From Desulfovibrio mangrovi (GTDB lineage: Bacteria > Desulfobacterota > Desulfovibrionia > Desulfovibrionales > Desulfovibrionaceae): a stretch of 64,000 nucleotides of DNA. The stretch is from NCBI RefSeq assembly GCF_026230175.1, contig NZ_CP104208.1, positions 2,046,001-2,110,000 on the forward strand. The letters are read 5' to 3'. Position 1 is the stretch's first letter; every line of letters starts with the position of its first letter. The position numbers were made by a program, and so were the translations under genes. Below the pieces are notes generated by a model. It saw nothing but the letters and a program-made list of their open reading frames with translations. It did not search any database and was not told the origin of the DNA. This document shows, in pieces, positions 1-9,957 of this stretch.

Positions 1-533
1 GATGATATATCCTTGTTAAGCCCAGGATAAGCAAGAATTGCCTTTATTTCGCTTGCAAAAATTATAGTTTCATTGTGCTCTGCAATATATAAAGGCTTTG
101 TCCCTATACCATCTCTTGCTAAAATAAGTTTTTGCTGCACCTCATCCCAAAGGGCTATAGCAAAAATCCCTTCAAATTTATTGAAAGCCTCAAGCCCCCA
201 AACTTCGTAAGCCGCTGGAATTATTTCAGTATCTGACTTACTTTTTCGTACAAACCCCGTTAATCGTTCAAGCTCACGCGCAATATCAGTATCATTATAA
301 ATCTCGCCGTTGAAAACAACACACGTTTTAGACTTTTCATGGATAAAAGGTTGATTTCCAGCAGGGGAAAGCTCCCTAATAGACAACCTTCGATGCCCCA
401 GTGCAATACTACCATTGTGCCAAACCGCACCAAAGTCTGGGCCCCGGTGTGAAAGTTGCGCACACATAGACTCGATTACACGAAGGTCGACCCTGTCACC
501 TTTAGTATGCAAAACACCAGCGATACCGCACAT
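1..533 (-). CDS. asnB: Asparagine synthase (glutamine-hydrolysing), N-terminal part
   Basis: The reverse strand from an ATG at 533 reads Met-Cys-Gly-Ile, giving the catalytic N-terminal Cys2 of class II glutamine amidotransferases. It continues through SHRGPD (about residue 28), the GHRRLSI block, FNGEIYN and KSDTE, all hallmarks of the AsnB glutaminase domain. The frame is open to the window edge, so only about 177 residues are seen and the ATP-dependent synthetase domain lies outside. The family transfers glutamine amide nitrogen to aspartate, but members in polysaccharide clusters often amidate sugar or aminoacyl groups. The AT-rich composition and the neighbouring GtrA-like and membrane genes suggest a surface-polysaccharide role. 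That role is inference; the family assignment is firm. Confidence 0.9.
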   Translation of the reverse strand, partial: MCGIAGVLHTKGDRVDLRVIESMCAQLSHRGPDFGAVWHNGSIALGHRRLSIRELSPAGNQPFIHEKSKTCVVFNGEIYNDTDIARELERLTGFVRKSKSDTEIIPAAYEVWGLEAFNKFEGIFAIALWDEVQQKLILARDGIGTKPLYIAEHNETIIFASEIKAILAYPGLNKDIS

Positions 534-820
534 TACGCTTTCCTTGGTTTAGTACTTACTATTACCAATTCTATTAAGAATTATGTTATATTAAAACAAG
601 TACACAAGGTTTATAAAACACCAAGATACAACAACACCATAAACGAACACAGATTATCAATAGCCTTACCAACATTTAACATCAGAATGTATACAGATAG
701 ACATAATAAACAACATCTTACACTACAGAAGCGCAAGATCGAAGCATATTGATTGAATTAAAACACCACCATAATCCGACACATCTATAAGCAGCACAAC
801 AAGGACACTATAAAATAAGA
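534..820. other. AT-rich intergenic stretch between asnB and the GtrA-like gene
   Basis: About 290 bases, strongly AT-rich. It should hold the promoter for asnB on the minus strand. I see no convincing terminator, RNA or coding sequence; the open frame on the plus strand here has no family resemblance and overlaps the asnB start. Confidence 0.5.
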
Positions 821-1207
821 CTACATAACTTTAAATTTCAAAATAAAATACGACAGCACAGTCATACCGATTGCACAAATTGTATTTGACAATAAAATCG
901 AAAAGCTTGCAATGTTCACTAACACATCAACTGCTCCACCCATAAAAATAGAACTTACGGCTAGAAACATCACATAACGCCAAAGAGATTGAAGTATTTT
1001 TTTATTTTTTGGGAATGTATAAAATCTGTGCATCACATAGTTGAAACATCCGCTAACTATATAAGCCACACATGTCATGATCGGAACTGAAACAGAGAAA
1101 AGAGCAGGAATTCCACTAGAAATAGATAAGTATATTATAAATGTAGACAATCCGACTAAAAGATAGCGAACAACGCTTCGATCAAAAAAGTAATCAAATG
1201 ACTTCAT
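821..1207 (-). CDS. GtrA-like polysaccharide membrane protein
   Basis: A 128-residue hydrophobic protein with about four membrane segments. The first, after an FDRSVVRYLLVGL start, and the motif FNYVMHRFYTF before the third segment match the GtrA family (small inner-membrane proteins that help move lipid-linked sugars or modify O-antigen or teichoic acid). The start at 1207 was chosen because it fits the usual family length (120-150 residues). The frame remains open upstream to an ATG at 1354, which would add 49 residues running toward the decayed transposase; no clear ribosome-binding site decides between them. Its AT-rich composition matches its neighbours, consistent with an acquired polysaccharide region. 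Confidence 0.7.
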   Translation of the reverse strand: MKSFDYFFDRSVVRYLLVGLSTFIIYLSISSGIPALFSVSVPIMTCVAYIVSGCFNYVMHRFYTFPKNKKILQSLWRYVMFLAVSSIFMGGAVDVLVNIASFSILLSNTICAIGMTVLSYFILKFKVM

Positions 1208-1344
1208 AAACACAACATGGGTAATATTGTTTAATACTGGAAAAGGATTTGCAAAAAGATTAACTACGTCTTTTAATATTGCAACTCCTATGGTTAATTC
1301 GAGGACAATCCCCCCCATCAACAGAACACCTGAAAAGCAGAGAC

Positions 1345-2466
1345 CATGCAGCAACTATCAACTCCTGGACAAGAGCGACTCCCTGACGTCTACGTCTGAC
1401 AGTTCTTTGTTGCAGGCTAACAACCAACCGACGACATCCCAACCACACATCTTCAATGTATGAAAAAAGGAACTGCTCAAGCCAATCATAACGGACGACT
1501 TGATTGCGCCACTCCTCGCAGGCGCCCTGCTGGACTACCTTAGTTGAATACGCCCAATGCCCCCCCCGACCCGCAGCCTACGCCAGGGGCTTATTGCCTT
1601 TACACTCCAACCCATTGCCAAAACGATTAGGCCCCAGATTTCACCACAACACGACACCCCGTTCAGAACTGCGGATGACTCGTTTTTTTTGCAGACAGGG
1701 AGAAGTACGCCTCTATAGCCCACCCCTCACGGCTGAAGCAGTCGATTACATTAAACAACCTGACACAGCGTCAAACTTGCAGCTAGTCGCGCACAAAGTC
1801 CATCGGCCACGATCGATTATGGACATCAGGGGTTGGACAAAAGGCTCTGTTATTTTTACCCGCAAAGCGTTTCTTGGACTTGATCCACATGTTGAGTTTT
1901 AGTTCGCAGCATATTCGACACACGCCTATGGCTACGCTGTCCCCTGTCATTGCGCAAATCCAAATAGCACAGACCAATACTCCAGCCCGTTGATCGTGCG
2001 TCAAACCAACAAGAAAGCACCTGACCAGCCCGTTCTCGGCAAAAAACTTCGCCTCTTGGAGGCAGCACGTCGAACTGATCCTGAAAGCAGAACACTCCTA
2101 CCGGACACTCAGCCGCTTCTGACTCACGGCTTCCCTAGCTCTCTCCCGCCAGATAGATAGTCTTATCACTTTCTCCGACGGCCTCCCGCAGCAATTCTGC
2201 CTATACCTGAGACTCGGCAAACATCTTCTTTAGTTGCCGATACTCCTGCCTCAACGCCTTCATTCGAGCCACAAGCGAAGCATCCATACAGACACACCCG
2301 GCCCACCACTTGAAAAACGTGACACAGCTCATGCCATGCTCGAGACAGAGTTTAGAAACACAGGGACACCATCATCGGCCTGCGTTAAGGTGTTCACGAC
2401 TTAACTGTCGGTACGCGCGAGATCTTCATGCAGGATGTCCTCATCATGACTTGTGAGAAAATTGCA
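1345..2466 (-). pseudogene. Decayed IS3-family insertion sequence (orfA + orfB remnants)
   Basis: Reverse-strand translation in shifting frames gives a recognisable IS3-type transposase pair. OrfA starts near 2429 and shows QADDGVPV, HGMSCVTFFKWW and a coiled LKKMFAES segment. OrfB follows, with LCYLDLRN, ELKLNMWIKSKKR, WPMDFVRD, VRLFNVIDCFSREG (catalytic-core DDE region) and RYDWLEQFLFSYIEDV near 1450-1475. At least two frameshifts and several in-frame stops (for example within the OrfA leucine-rich segment and after WPMDFVRD) show it is inactive. Element ends could not be set because I found no convincing terminal inverted repeats, so the limits are approximate. It lies between a GtrA-like gene and a large membrane-protein gene. 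Confidence 0.8.
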
Positions 2467-2482
2467 CCTTTCAGCAACAACA

Positions 2483-4468
2483 TCATTCGGAGACATCACC
2501 GGAACACATGAAATGTGACAGATCAACTACAACAACGCCATCGTCAACAACAGCATATGCAAATTGTTGCGACCTTGCAAATTCAGCTGTAGTTAAAAAA
2601 TAACGAGCATTTAAATTATCTCTTACATAAAGAAGAAAATCACAATAAGTAGACTCTGTTACGTTATTTAATTTTCTTTCTACTTTCCACCAGTTTATGA
2701 ATGTTTTTTTGTTGTTAAATCCAGCCCATCCGCCAATTTTATCACCATGAACCACTCCCCTGTGGGTAAGCAGTCGAACATGAAATGACTTCAACTTTAA
2801 GTTTGGATCTACAAACAATAAATCATCTTTTGAAGTAGATGACAAAGCCCAATTAATTAATCCCGCATATTTATATCTCCAATCATATTCAGATAAATAT
2901 GCAACGTTTTTATCGACAAAAAGCGGGTTCACGAGCCTTTTATCCAACTTCCAAGACTTTAATAGCACAGTAGTGAATACAAGAACTGTCACCAATACCA
3001 AAAACGTATTGAATGTAACTTTGTACACATTTGCATATCTGAATATCAATACAAAAGCTGAACCCATTAAGAGAATTGGAATCTTTCCGAGTCCCAACAT
3101 TGCAATAATGATTAAAGAAGCAACAAAGAACAGTGATAACTTTACATGCTGTGAATTCATTTCAGAAAATGAAAGTGCAACCTCTTTAAGCAACAGTCCA
3201 ATCAACGGAATGCACGGCAACAAAATATAACCAGTGATCTTTGGTGAAATTAAGAAAATAGGAAATCCTATTCTATTAGTAACCAGATAAGAGTTAATTA
3301 CTTCATTTGTAAAAAATGCGAGAACCGAACAAATGAATGCAAGAAAGAATGAATTTAAAATAAAACAGTCTTCTCTTTGCCAAGGATCTTGACGAGAAAT
3401 TCGCATTAGAGAATAGACAACAGGCGTACAAAGCAAGACAATAAAAGTCGAAAATTCAAATCGATTCCCAAGCAAGAGGAATAACAAAACAGTTACTAGC
3501 GAGTACGAAACTACAAACAGACTTTTTGACTGCCTTCCTTTTCTGATGTGGTAATTAAAATATAAAACAAATACAATAAAAGGCACAGCCAACATTAGCT
3601 GCTTATCGCCAGATAAAATATTCGACTTGGATCTTGTTAATGAAATATTGAATGGATAGTCTACAGTAAACCCGTCCGTTCTATATCTTTCTCGGAAACC
3701 TTCCATATATTCCGAATACTGTTCGGGGGTGAAATCACCTACTGGAGTTGTGTCCACAAACGCAACCATGTGCGATATTGCAACTAATGGCAATACAGTG
3801 TAAATAGCCACCTGTTTCACTGTATACCTTTTGCTGATTATAAGCGGTAAAATAAAGAATATTACTAAAAAACCGACTGCGGTTGGGGGATGAAGCAGGC
3901 TGCACAAAGAGACGACCGTGAGCGGAACGGCATACTTTTCCAGCCGCGAGTCTTTTTGAGCACATTTATATAACATAGCGTAACAAAGAAGAATGAGCGG
4001 CATTATCGCCGATCGAGACCACCAGGATGATGGAAACCCAACACACATCAATACCGAATCAACAGTTCTGATGTATTGTGTAAAAAACAGTGCGACTATA
4101 AATGATATGAAAGGAGCTCTTGTGAAAGTCCCAACCAAGAAGTATGCGGAAAATAAAAAAAGAGCTGTAAATATGAACTGCATTAATGTCACCTGCATCT
4201 GCAGTGTGCCAGAAATGTCTCTAAAGAACTGAGCTATCCTTCCGTACACAGGGTACAATGAAAACTTTGCATCTTGTTGATGAGTAAACATTGGATCATT
4301 TGACCACAGCGAAGGATCATTACTGTGCTCAAAAAGTGTCATATATATAGTTCGATCGCCAGTCGGCAACTGCTGGTAAAAACTAACATATTCTGCAAGC
4401 GCACTTACAAGGGAAATAACAATTATTGCCACACAGACGGCAACGCGTATTTTGATATTTTTTGACAT
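2483..4468 (-). CDS. Large polytopic membrane protein of unknown function
   Basis: A 661-residue protein with a cytoplasmic MSKNIKIR start, roughly a dozen hydrophobic segments spread over residues 8-510, and a soluble C-terminal part (about 520-661). Topology with a long loop after the first helix (residues 35-85, rich in aromatic and charged residues) and a C-terminal extracytoplasmic domain recalls GT-C-type glycosyltransferases and related DUF families of polysaccharide loci, but I do not see a diagnostic catalytic motif. The gene is AT-rich like asnB and the GtrA-like gene. A role in surface glycan assembly is inference from context only. Confidence 0.75.
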   Translation of the reverse strand: MSKNIKIRVAVCVAIIVISLVSALAEYVSFYQQLPTGDRTIYMTLFEHSNDPSLWSNDPMFTHQQDAKFSLYPVYGRIAQFFRDISGTLQMQVTLMQFIFTALFLFSAYFLVGTFTRAPFISFIVALFFTQYIRTVDSVLMCVGFPSSWWSRSAIMPLILLCYAMLYKCAQKDSRLEKYAVPLTVVSLCSLLHPPTAVGFLVIFFILPLIISKRYTVKQVAIYTVLPLVAISHMVAFVDTTPVGDFTPEQYSEYMEGFRERYRTDGFTVDYPFNISLTRSKSNILSGDKQLMLAVPFIVFVLYFNYHIRKGRQSKSLFVVSYSLVTVLLFLLLGNRFEFSTFIVLLCTPVVYSLMRISRQDPWQREDCFILNSFFLAFICSVLAFFTNEVINSYLVTNRIGFPIFLISPKITGYILLPCIPLIGLLLKEVALSFSEMNSQHVKLSLFFVASLIIIAMLGLGKIPILLMGSAFVLIFRYANVYKVTFNTFLVLVTVLVFTTVLLKSWKLDKRLVNPLFVDKNVAYLSEYDWRYKYAGLINWALSSTSKDDLLFVDPNLKLKSFHVRLLTHRGVVHGDKIGGWAGFNNKKTFINWWKVERKLNNVTESTYCDFLLYVRDNLNARYFLTTAEFARSQQFAYAVVDDGVVVVDLSHFMCSGDVSE

Positions 4469-5036
4469 ACTATACTACATCAGATGGAAGCTGAATTTAA
4501 TTATTACGTGTAATATTTTGCAAATTCAATATTCGCGCTGCACTGACCACTACACTTCTCACTTTAATCAGTATAATTAATTCTACATGTTAAATCACAT
4601 TCTATTTTTACTTAAGAACTCGCTACACACCATTACTTAACAACCTTTCGCCGACCACTTTTAATATCCCTTATTTTTGCAACTTGAAGGGACTTGAAAG
4701 TATTTTGATTGATGTCACTATAAGAACAATTTTTCTTTAGGCTGCCTACAGTGAGCGCGAAGGGGATATGGAAACCATGCCTAGCCGATATTTCACACAG
4801 GTTATCATGAGAAAATATTAGATTTTCTTAAAACCTCTGCCGTCTGAATAACGCCTATTACATAGTCTAACTAGATTTACAATTGGGGTGTAGCTAGCTG
4901 ATTTGTTGACATTCTTCAGGCACACAGCATTCTATATATGTGAATAATTATATTAACTATATCGTGCGCTGGAGTTACTCGTCAAGCTTGTTCAGTTGAG
5001 TGTAATCCCCCCCTAAAGTCGTAGCCGACGGTCTCC
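4469..5036. other. AT-rich non-coding gap
   Basis: About 570 bases with low GC and no open frame of recognisable family. It separates the membrane-protein gene (start at 4468) from the second transposase remnant and must contain the former's promoter. I see no repeat array, RNA gene or clear terminator. Confidence 0.5.
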
Positions 5037-5306
5037 ATGCATGATCAGCCTCAAATCGGATACAGCTTCAGGCTTTTCTATGTAATCGACGACTTCAACC
5101 GCGAAGGATTGATCATAGAAGCTGATTTTTTCCCTTCCGCATAAAGTGTCATCCGAAGACTTGATCAGGCTATCGAGTGACGAGGAAAGCCAGAGTCGAT
5201 TCGTTACGACAATGGGCCGGAGTACATCAGCTACGAGGCTGCCGACTACCTCGGCAAGGACGTGGACCAGCCGCGCAACCTCGCGAAGAGCGTGACGGTG
5301 GAGTAA
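5037..5306 (+). pseudogene. IS3-family orfB fragment with two in-frame stops
   Basis: A single 90-codon frame reads [18 protein letters not shown], then SVIRRLDQAIE, RGKPESIRYDNGPEYIS. This is the central DDE part of an IS3 OrfB transposase, including two of the acidic catalytic positions (VIDD and the DNGPE segment). It is interrupted by TAA at 5142 and TGA at 5178; the latter sits where relatives have the Trp of an EWRGKP motif, so it is probably a TGG-to-TGA change. Both ends are truncated and no OrfA is attached. It is on the opposite strand from the 1.3-2.5 kb remnant and is a different, better-preserved copy. Confidence 0.85.
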
Positions 5307-5376
5307 AGTTTCAAATTTGGGAGAAGGACATTGCAGGATGCCCCTCCCTGTCCTGACGAGTAACTTTCAAAAATAT

Positions 5377-5424
5377 AAGTTCCCTGCCATCCTTCAACTG
5401 AAGACATGACAGGGAACTTTTTTT
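5377..5424 (+). terminator. Intrinsic terminator
   Basis: AAGTTCCCTG and CAGGGAACTT pair with CAT/ATG extending the stem and an inner CTTC/GAAG stem, followed by seven T residues. On the minus strand the hairpin is followed by a weaker T-rich tract, so it could act in both directions. Confidence 0.8.
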
Positions 5425-5860
5425 GCGTACTCTCAAGCCCCCCAAACGACCAATGGGCTGGAACTGGTTTTTTACGCACAACAGCAAACTCCTCACTCTC
5501 GTCCCTGGAGACCTGAGCAGGATTAAAACCGCCCCCTCCTCACCGAACCCCAAAAATCATCTCCCTTTCCGCCACATACGCATAAAAGACTTGAATGCCG
5601 GAGAGCATCGTGGCAGAAGCCTTGTTACGTCATTCTGATTGAGGGCCATCCCATTGAAGATCAAGCGTTCACGCTGTCTCGTCCTCCTCAAGCTGCCCCA
5701 GCGCAAGCTTTCAGGCCGCACACATTCTGTGCGCCGCTTTCTTGCGCCCGGCGAGCAGTCCGGCGAGCCCTATAGTACGCACATTTCCTCCACGCTGCCC
5801 GAAGTCTGATCCCCTTTTCTACTGTCTCTGTCTGATCCGACTCCGTAGCGTGGCTTACGG

Positions 5861-5889
5861 TTGCGGTGCGCGCCCCTGCGCGTTGTAAA
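5861..5889 (+). promoter_or_regulatory. Possible sigma-70 promoter of the pot operon
   Basis: TTGCGG, a 17-base spacer and TGTAAA end 37 bases before the potA ATG. The match is moderate and untested. Confidence 0.3.
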
Positions 5890-5926
5890 CTGTCTGCCCC
5901 GGCTGTGCCCGGGTAATGGAACTTCG

Positions 5927-7042
5927 ATGGCGAATACGGACTCCATTTTTGAATTGCGTGGTGTCAGCAAATACTTTGAAGACACCTGTGCCCTTTCCGA
6001 TATCAATCTCAGCATCCGCAACGGTGAATTTCTCACCCTGCTCGGCCCTTCCGGCTGCGGAAAAACCACCATTCTGCGCCTGCTTTCCGGCTTTGAGACC
6101 CCTTCTTCAGGCGAAGTGCTCCTGAACGGCAGCGTGGTCAACGATGTGCCGCCTGAAAAGCGCAAGGTGAACACCGTATTCCAGAACTACGCCCTGTTCC
6201 CCCACATGACCGTGCGCGACAACGTGGCCTTCGGGCTGAAAATGGCAGGTGTGGACAAAGGCGAAATCGCCCAGCGCGTCCGCGAAGCCCTGACCATGGC
6301 CCACATGGACCACCTTGCGGACCGACGCCCCGGCCAGCTTTCCGGCGGCCAGCAACAGCGTGTGGCCATTGCCCGTGCCGTGGTGAACAACCCCCTTGTC
6401 CTGCTCCTCGACGAACCCTTCAGCGCGCTGGACTTCAAGCTGCGCAAGGCCATGCAGCTTGAAATCAAGCAACTGCAGCGCAAGCTCGGCATCACCTTTG
6501 TTTTCGTCACCCACGATCAGGAAGAGGCCTTTGCCATGTCCGACCGCGTGGTGGTCATGAATGAAGGTCACATCGTTCAGATCGGCAGTCCCAAGGAAAT
6601 ATACGAAGACCCCGCCAGCCTGTATGTCGCCCGTTTTGTGGGAGATATCAACATCCTGGATGCAACCATCCTCTCCTCTTCCGGCAACGGCATGTACGAT
6701 GCCGAGGTGGAAGGCGTGCCCATGTCCCTGCACAGCAAGCGCACCTTTGCTGACGGACGCGACGTGAAGGTGCTGCTGCGCCCTGAAGACCTGCGCGTGC
6801 ACCGCGTTGCCGAAGGCATGCTGGACGAGCCTCACCTGCTGGGCCGCATTGCCCAGACCGTATACAAGGGAGCCACCGTGGACCTGCACGTGCAGCTCGA
6901 CGACGCGCATGGCGGAAGAACTGTCATGGCTTCCGAGTTCTTCAACGAGGACGACGAAGAGATCATCTACGACGCCGGTGAACGTGTTGCAGTGACCTGG
7001 GTTGACGGCTGGGAGGTGGTACTGGATGCAGAAGATCACTAG
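5927..7042 (+). CDS. potA: Spermidine/putrescine ABC transporter ATP-binding protein
   Basis: A 371-residue ABC ATPase that powers polyamine import with PotB, PotC and PotD. Walker [10 protein letters not shown] is at residues 40-48, Q-loop at VFQNYALFP (84-92), signature LSGGQQQR at 138-145, Walker B LLLDEP at 159-164, and the H-loop VTHDQEEA follows. Residues from about 245 form the TOBE regulatory domain, with LLRPEDLRV. The start at 5927 (MANTDSIF) was chosen over an in-frame ATG 22 codons upstream because family members begin a few residues before the FELRGVSK strand. The gene overlaps potB by 17 bases and begins a four-gene operon. Confidence 0.95.
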   Translation: MANTDSIFELRGVSKYFEDTCALSDINLSIRNGEFLTLLGPSGCGKTTILRLLSGFETPSSGEVLLNGSVVNDVPPEKRKVNTVFQNYALFPHMTVRDNVAFGLKMAGVDKGEIAQRVREALTMAHMDHLADRRPGQLSGGQQQRVAIARAVVNNPLVLLLDEPFSALDFKLRKAMQLEIKQLQRKLGITFVFVTHDQEEAFAMSDRVVVMNEGHIVQIGSPKEIYEDPASLYVARFVGDINILDATILSSSGNGMYDAEVEGVPMSLHSKRTFADGRDVKVLLRPEDLRVHRVAEGMLDEPHLLGRIAQTVYKGATVDLHVQLDDAHGGRTVMASEFFNEDDEEIIYDAGERVAVTWVDGWEVVLDAEDH

Positions 7043-7922
7043 CAGCTTCGCCAGAACAAGCATCATCATCGTGGCCGCATGGCTCAGCCTGTTCGTGCTC
7101 GCACCGCAGGCCCTGCTGTTCGTTGCCACGTTTCTGCAGCGCGGACAGCAGGAATTCATCACGTCCACCTTCACGCTGGAAAATTACGCGCGGCTCTTTG
7201 ATCCGGTATTCCTGTTCATTTTCTGGGAATCCTTCCGTCTTGCGGGCGTTACCACGCTGGTCTGCCTGCTGTTCGGCTATCCCTTCGCATACATTCTGGC
7301 CACCAGCCGCAAAACCATACGCCCCTGGCTGCTGCTTCTGGTGATCATCCCCTTCTGGACGAACTCGCTCATCCGCACCTATGCCATGATCATCATCCTG
7401 AAGTCCGGCGGGGTGCTCAGCAACCTGCTGCAGTGGGTCGGCTTCATTGATAAGCCCTTGTCGCTGATGTACACCGACTTCGCCATTTTCATCGGCTTTT
7501 CCTACACACTTCTGCCGTTCATGATTCTGCCGCTCTATGCCGCCATCGAGAAGCTGGACATGCGCCTGCTGGATGCGTCCAAGGATCTCGGCGCCTCGGC
7601 GCTTCAGACCTTCCGGCACGTCACCCTGCCGCTGACCATGCCCGGAATACTTGCTGGCTGCATGCTGGTCTTCCTGCCCGCGCTCGGCATGTTCTATGTA
7701 CCTGAGATTCTGGGCGGTTCCCGCTTCATGCTGCTGGGCAACTACATTACCAACCAATTCCTTGTGGCCCGCGACTGGCCGCTGGGTGCAGCGGCGAGCA
7801 CCATTCTCACGGTCACGCTCATTATCATGATCGCCCTGTACCTGCGCAGCGTACGCGCCTCTTCGCGCACCGGCGGAGACGATCTGGAAGATGAACTGCT
7901 GAGTTCGGCGGAGGGCGCATGA
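7026..7922 (+). CDS. potB: Spermidine/putrescine ABC transporter permease
   Basis: A 298-residue inner-membrane permease with six predicted helices. The cytoplasmic EAA-type loop DASKDLGASALQTFRHVTLP (about residue 185) docks on PotA. The start at 7026 is preceded by GGGAGGT at 7011-7017 with ideal spacing, which decides it over an in-frame ATG at 7002. It overlaps the potA 3' end and its own stop overlaps the potC start (ATGA), pointing to translational coupling. First of the two permease subunits that form the channel. Confidence 0.95.
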   Translation: MQKITSSFARTSIIIVAAWLSLFVLAPQALLFVATFLQRGQQEFITSTFTLENYARLFDPVFLFIFWESFRLAGVTTLVCLLFGYPFAYILATSRKTIRPWLLLLVIIPFWTNSLIRTYAMIIILKSGGVLSNLLQWVGFIDKPLSLMYTDFAIFIGFSYTLLPFMILPLYAAIEKLDMRLLDASKDLGASALQTFRHVTLPLTMPGILAGCMLVFLPALGMFYVPEILGGSRFMLLGNYITNQFLVARDWPLGAAASTILTVTLIIMIALYLRSVRASSRTGGDDLEDELLSSAEGA

Positions 7923-8689
7923 TGAAGCGACTTTCCAACGCCTATCTCTGGCTGGTCTATGCCTTTCTCTATACGCCCATTTTCGTGGTCATGGTGTATT
8001 CCTTCAATAATGCACGCTTCGCCACGGACTGGCGCGGCTTTACCTGGAACTGGTACGCCAAGCTCTTTGCCAACACCCAGCTCATGGACGCCGCGCTGAA
8101 CACGCTCATGGTCGCCACACTGGCAGCCACCTTCGCCTCCGCACTGGGAACGCTGGCCGCACTGGTACTGCACCGCTACCGCTTCCCCGGGCGCAAGGTG
8201 CTGCACGGCTCCATCTTCGTACTCACCGTATCGCCGGACATCGTCATGGGCATCGCCATGCTCATGTTCTTCATCGCCGTGAATATCGAGCTGGGCTTTC
8301 TCACCCTGCTCATCGCGCACATCACCCTGTGCCTGCCCTTCGTGGCGGTCACGGTGCTGGCGCGGCTCGCCGAGTTTGACGAAAACATCGTGGAGGCCGC
8401 CAAGGATCTGGGCGCTACGGAATCAAAGGCCTTCAGGCACATCATCCTGCCGTTGATCATGCCCGCCGTGGCCGCAGGCTGGCTGCTCAGCTTCACCCTT
8501 TCCATGGATGACGTGCTTATCAGCTTCTTCGTCACCGGGCCCACCTTCGAGATTCTCCCCCTGAAGATCTATTCCATGGTCAGACTGGGGGTTAAGCCGG
8601 ATATCAACGCCTTGAGCGCTGTCATGTTCACCCTTACCGTGGTGCTCGTACTTGCCGCCCACGTACTGACCAAAACGAGGAGAAAATGA
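7919..8689 (+). CDS. potC: Spermidine/putrescine ABC transporter permease
   Basis: A 256-residue partner permease of PotB, with about six helices and the EAA loop EAAKDLGATESKAFRHIILP. It begins at the ATGATG overlapping the potB stop and ends overlapping potD by four bases, so all four genes are coupled. The likely RBS is within the potB end. Family identity with PotC/YdcV-type permeases is clear; polyamine specificity is inferred from the set as a whole, especially potD. Confidence 0.95.
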   Translation: MMKRLSNAYLWLVYAFLYTPIFVVMVYSFNNARFATDWRGFTWNWYAKLFANTQLMDAALNTLMVATLAATFASALGTLAALVLHRYRFPGRKVLHGSIFVLTVSPDIVMGIAMLMFFIAVNIELGFLTLLIAHITLCLPFVAVTVLARLAEFDENIVEAAKDLGATESKAFRHIILPLIMPAVAAGWLLSFTLSMDDVLISFFVTGPTFEILPLKIYSMVRLGVKPDINALSAVMFTLTVVLVLAAHVLTKTRRK

Positions 8690-9744
8690 TGAAAAGACTG
8701 TGTATGGCCCCCGTGCTGCTCCTTGTGATGCTGCTCACCCTCGCAATCGCTCCTCTGAGCGCGAGCGCCGCAGAAGAAAAGGTACTGAACCTGTTCTGCT
8801 GGAGTGAGTATTTCCCGCAGGCCGCGCTGGACATGTTCGAGGAAGAGACGGGCATCAAGGTTGTGTACACCACGTATGAAACCAACGAAGCCATGTTTGC
8901 CAAGCTCAAGATGCTTGACGGCAAGGGCTACGACATTGTTGTTCCTTCCACCTATTTCGTCTCCCTGATGCGCGAGCAGGGATTGCTCAGCAAGATCGAC
9001 CGCAGCAAGCTTTCCAACTTCGGCAACCTTGATCCCAAGGTTCTCGGCGGCCCCTTTGACCCCACCAACGACTACTCCATTCCTTACATGTGGGGCTCCG
9101 CAGGCATGATGATCAACACCAAGCATGTTGATCCCGCCTCCATCACCAGCTGGAACGACCTGATGCGCCCCGAATTCAAGGGCAAGGTGCTGCTTTCCAG
9201 CGACCTGCGCGACACCATGGGTATCGCCCTCAAGGCTCTTGGGTACTCCGTGAACACCCGCAACGAAGCTGAAATCAAGGCCGCCTACGAATTCCTGAAG
9301 GCCTTGAAGCCCTCCGTGCTGGTCTTCAACGTGGAATCCACCAAGCAGGCGTTCATCGGCGAGGAAGTGGTCATCGGCATGAGCTGGAACGGCGACGCCG
9401 TTATCGCCATGCAGGAAAACCCCGACCTGAAGTTCGTCTACCCCAAGGAAGGCCTGCCCCTGTGGCTCGACTCCCTCTCCATTCCCGTTGGTGCAGAGCA
9501 TAAGGAAAACGCCCACGCGTTCATCAACTTTACCCTGCGTCCCGACATCGCCAAGATGATCGTTGAGGAGTTTCTCTATTCCACCCCCAATACGGCGGCA
9601 TGGAACCTGCTGCCTGACGAACTCAAGAACAATAACGCTGTGTCTCCCACCGACAAGGATCTTGGCACGTCTGAATTCACCAACTCCGTGGGTGATGCCA
9701 AGGCCATCTATGAAAAGTATTGGGAAATGCTGAAAACAAACTAG
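8686..9744 (+). CDS. potD: Spermidine/putrescine-binding periplasmic protein
   Basis: A 352-residue solute-binding protein with a signal peptide (residues 1 to about 28, ending in SASA). The mature protein opens with the family pattern VLNLFCWSEYFPQAAL, has the VVPSTYFVS strand and the YSIPYMWGSAGM substrate-pocket segment, and ends in the KAIYEKYWEMLK helix typical of PotD. It captures polyamines in the periplasm and delivers them to PotBC. GAGGAGA precedes ATGATG, so either of the first two Met codons could be used. The gene ends the operon and is followed by a terminator. Confidence 0.95.
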   Translation: MMKRLCMAPVLLLVMLLTLAIAPLSASAAEEKVLNLFCWSEYFPQAALDMFEEETGIKVVYTTYETNEAMFAKLKMLDGKGYDIVVPSTYFVSLMREQGLLSKIDRSKLSNFGNLDPKVLGGPFDPTNDYSIPYMWGSAGMMINTKHVDPASITSWNDLMRPEFKGKVLLSSDLRDTMGIALKALGYSVNTRNEAEIKAAYEFLKALKPSVLVFNVESTKQAFIGEEVVIGMSWNGDAVIAMQENPDLKFVYPKEGLPLWLDSLSIPVGAEHKENAHAFINFTLRPDIAKMIVEEFLYSTPNTAAWNLLPDELKNNNAVSPTDKDLGTSEFTNSVGDAKAIYEKYWEMLKTN

Positions 9745-9822
9745 TAAACCGCTACTGTTTACGCTATGTTTGTACGAACCATTAGCTGCGCACTGCAGAT
9801 ATTGTTCGTCAAAAAAGACTTC

Positions 9823-9851
9823 GGGGCGGTGCCGTGCATCGCCCCTTTTTT
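9823..9851 (+). terminator. Terminator of the pot operon
   Basis: GGGGCG and CGCCCC stem with an 11-base loop and six T residues, about 80 bases after the potD stop. Confidence 0.85.
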
Positions 9852-9957
9852 ATACAACACGCCTAGTTAGGCATAACAGTGGAGAGGCATCCCCCGCAGG
9901 GCCGGGACGTACAGTCAACGGTCTTAACGGTGCCGATCCGACAGGATTGACCGCCTT

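Larger units (their letters stand above)
5307..5926. other. Non-coding gap upstream of potA
   Basis: About 620 bases. It holds a strong hairpin terminator (5377-5424) and, near its right end, a possible promoter for potA. GC content rises across this gap from the AT-rich left region to the GC-rich right region. The short open frames here resemble no family I know. Confidence 0.5.

Noticed and set aside
1504-1902. 132-codon open frame on the plus strand
   Set aside because: Lies across the minus-strand IS3 orfB remnant and shows no family resemblance.
6107-7174. 355-codon open frame opposite potA
   Set aside because: His/Val-rich shadow of potA codons; spans the potA-potB junction.
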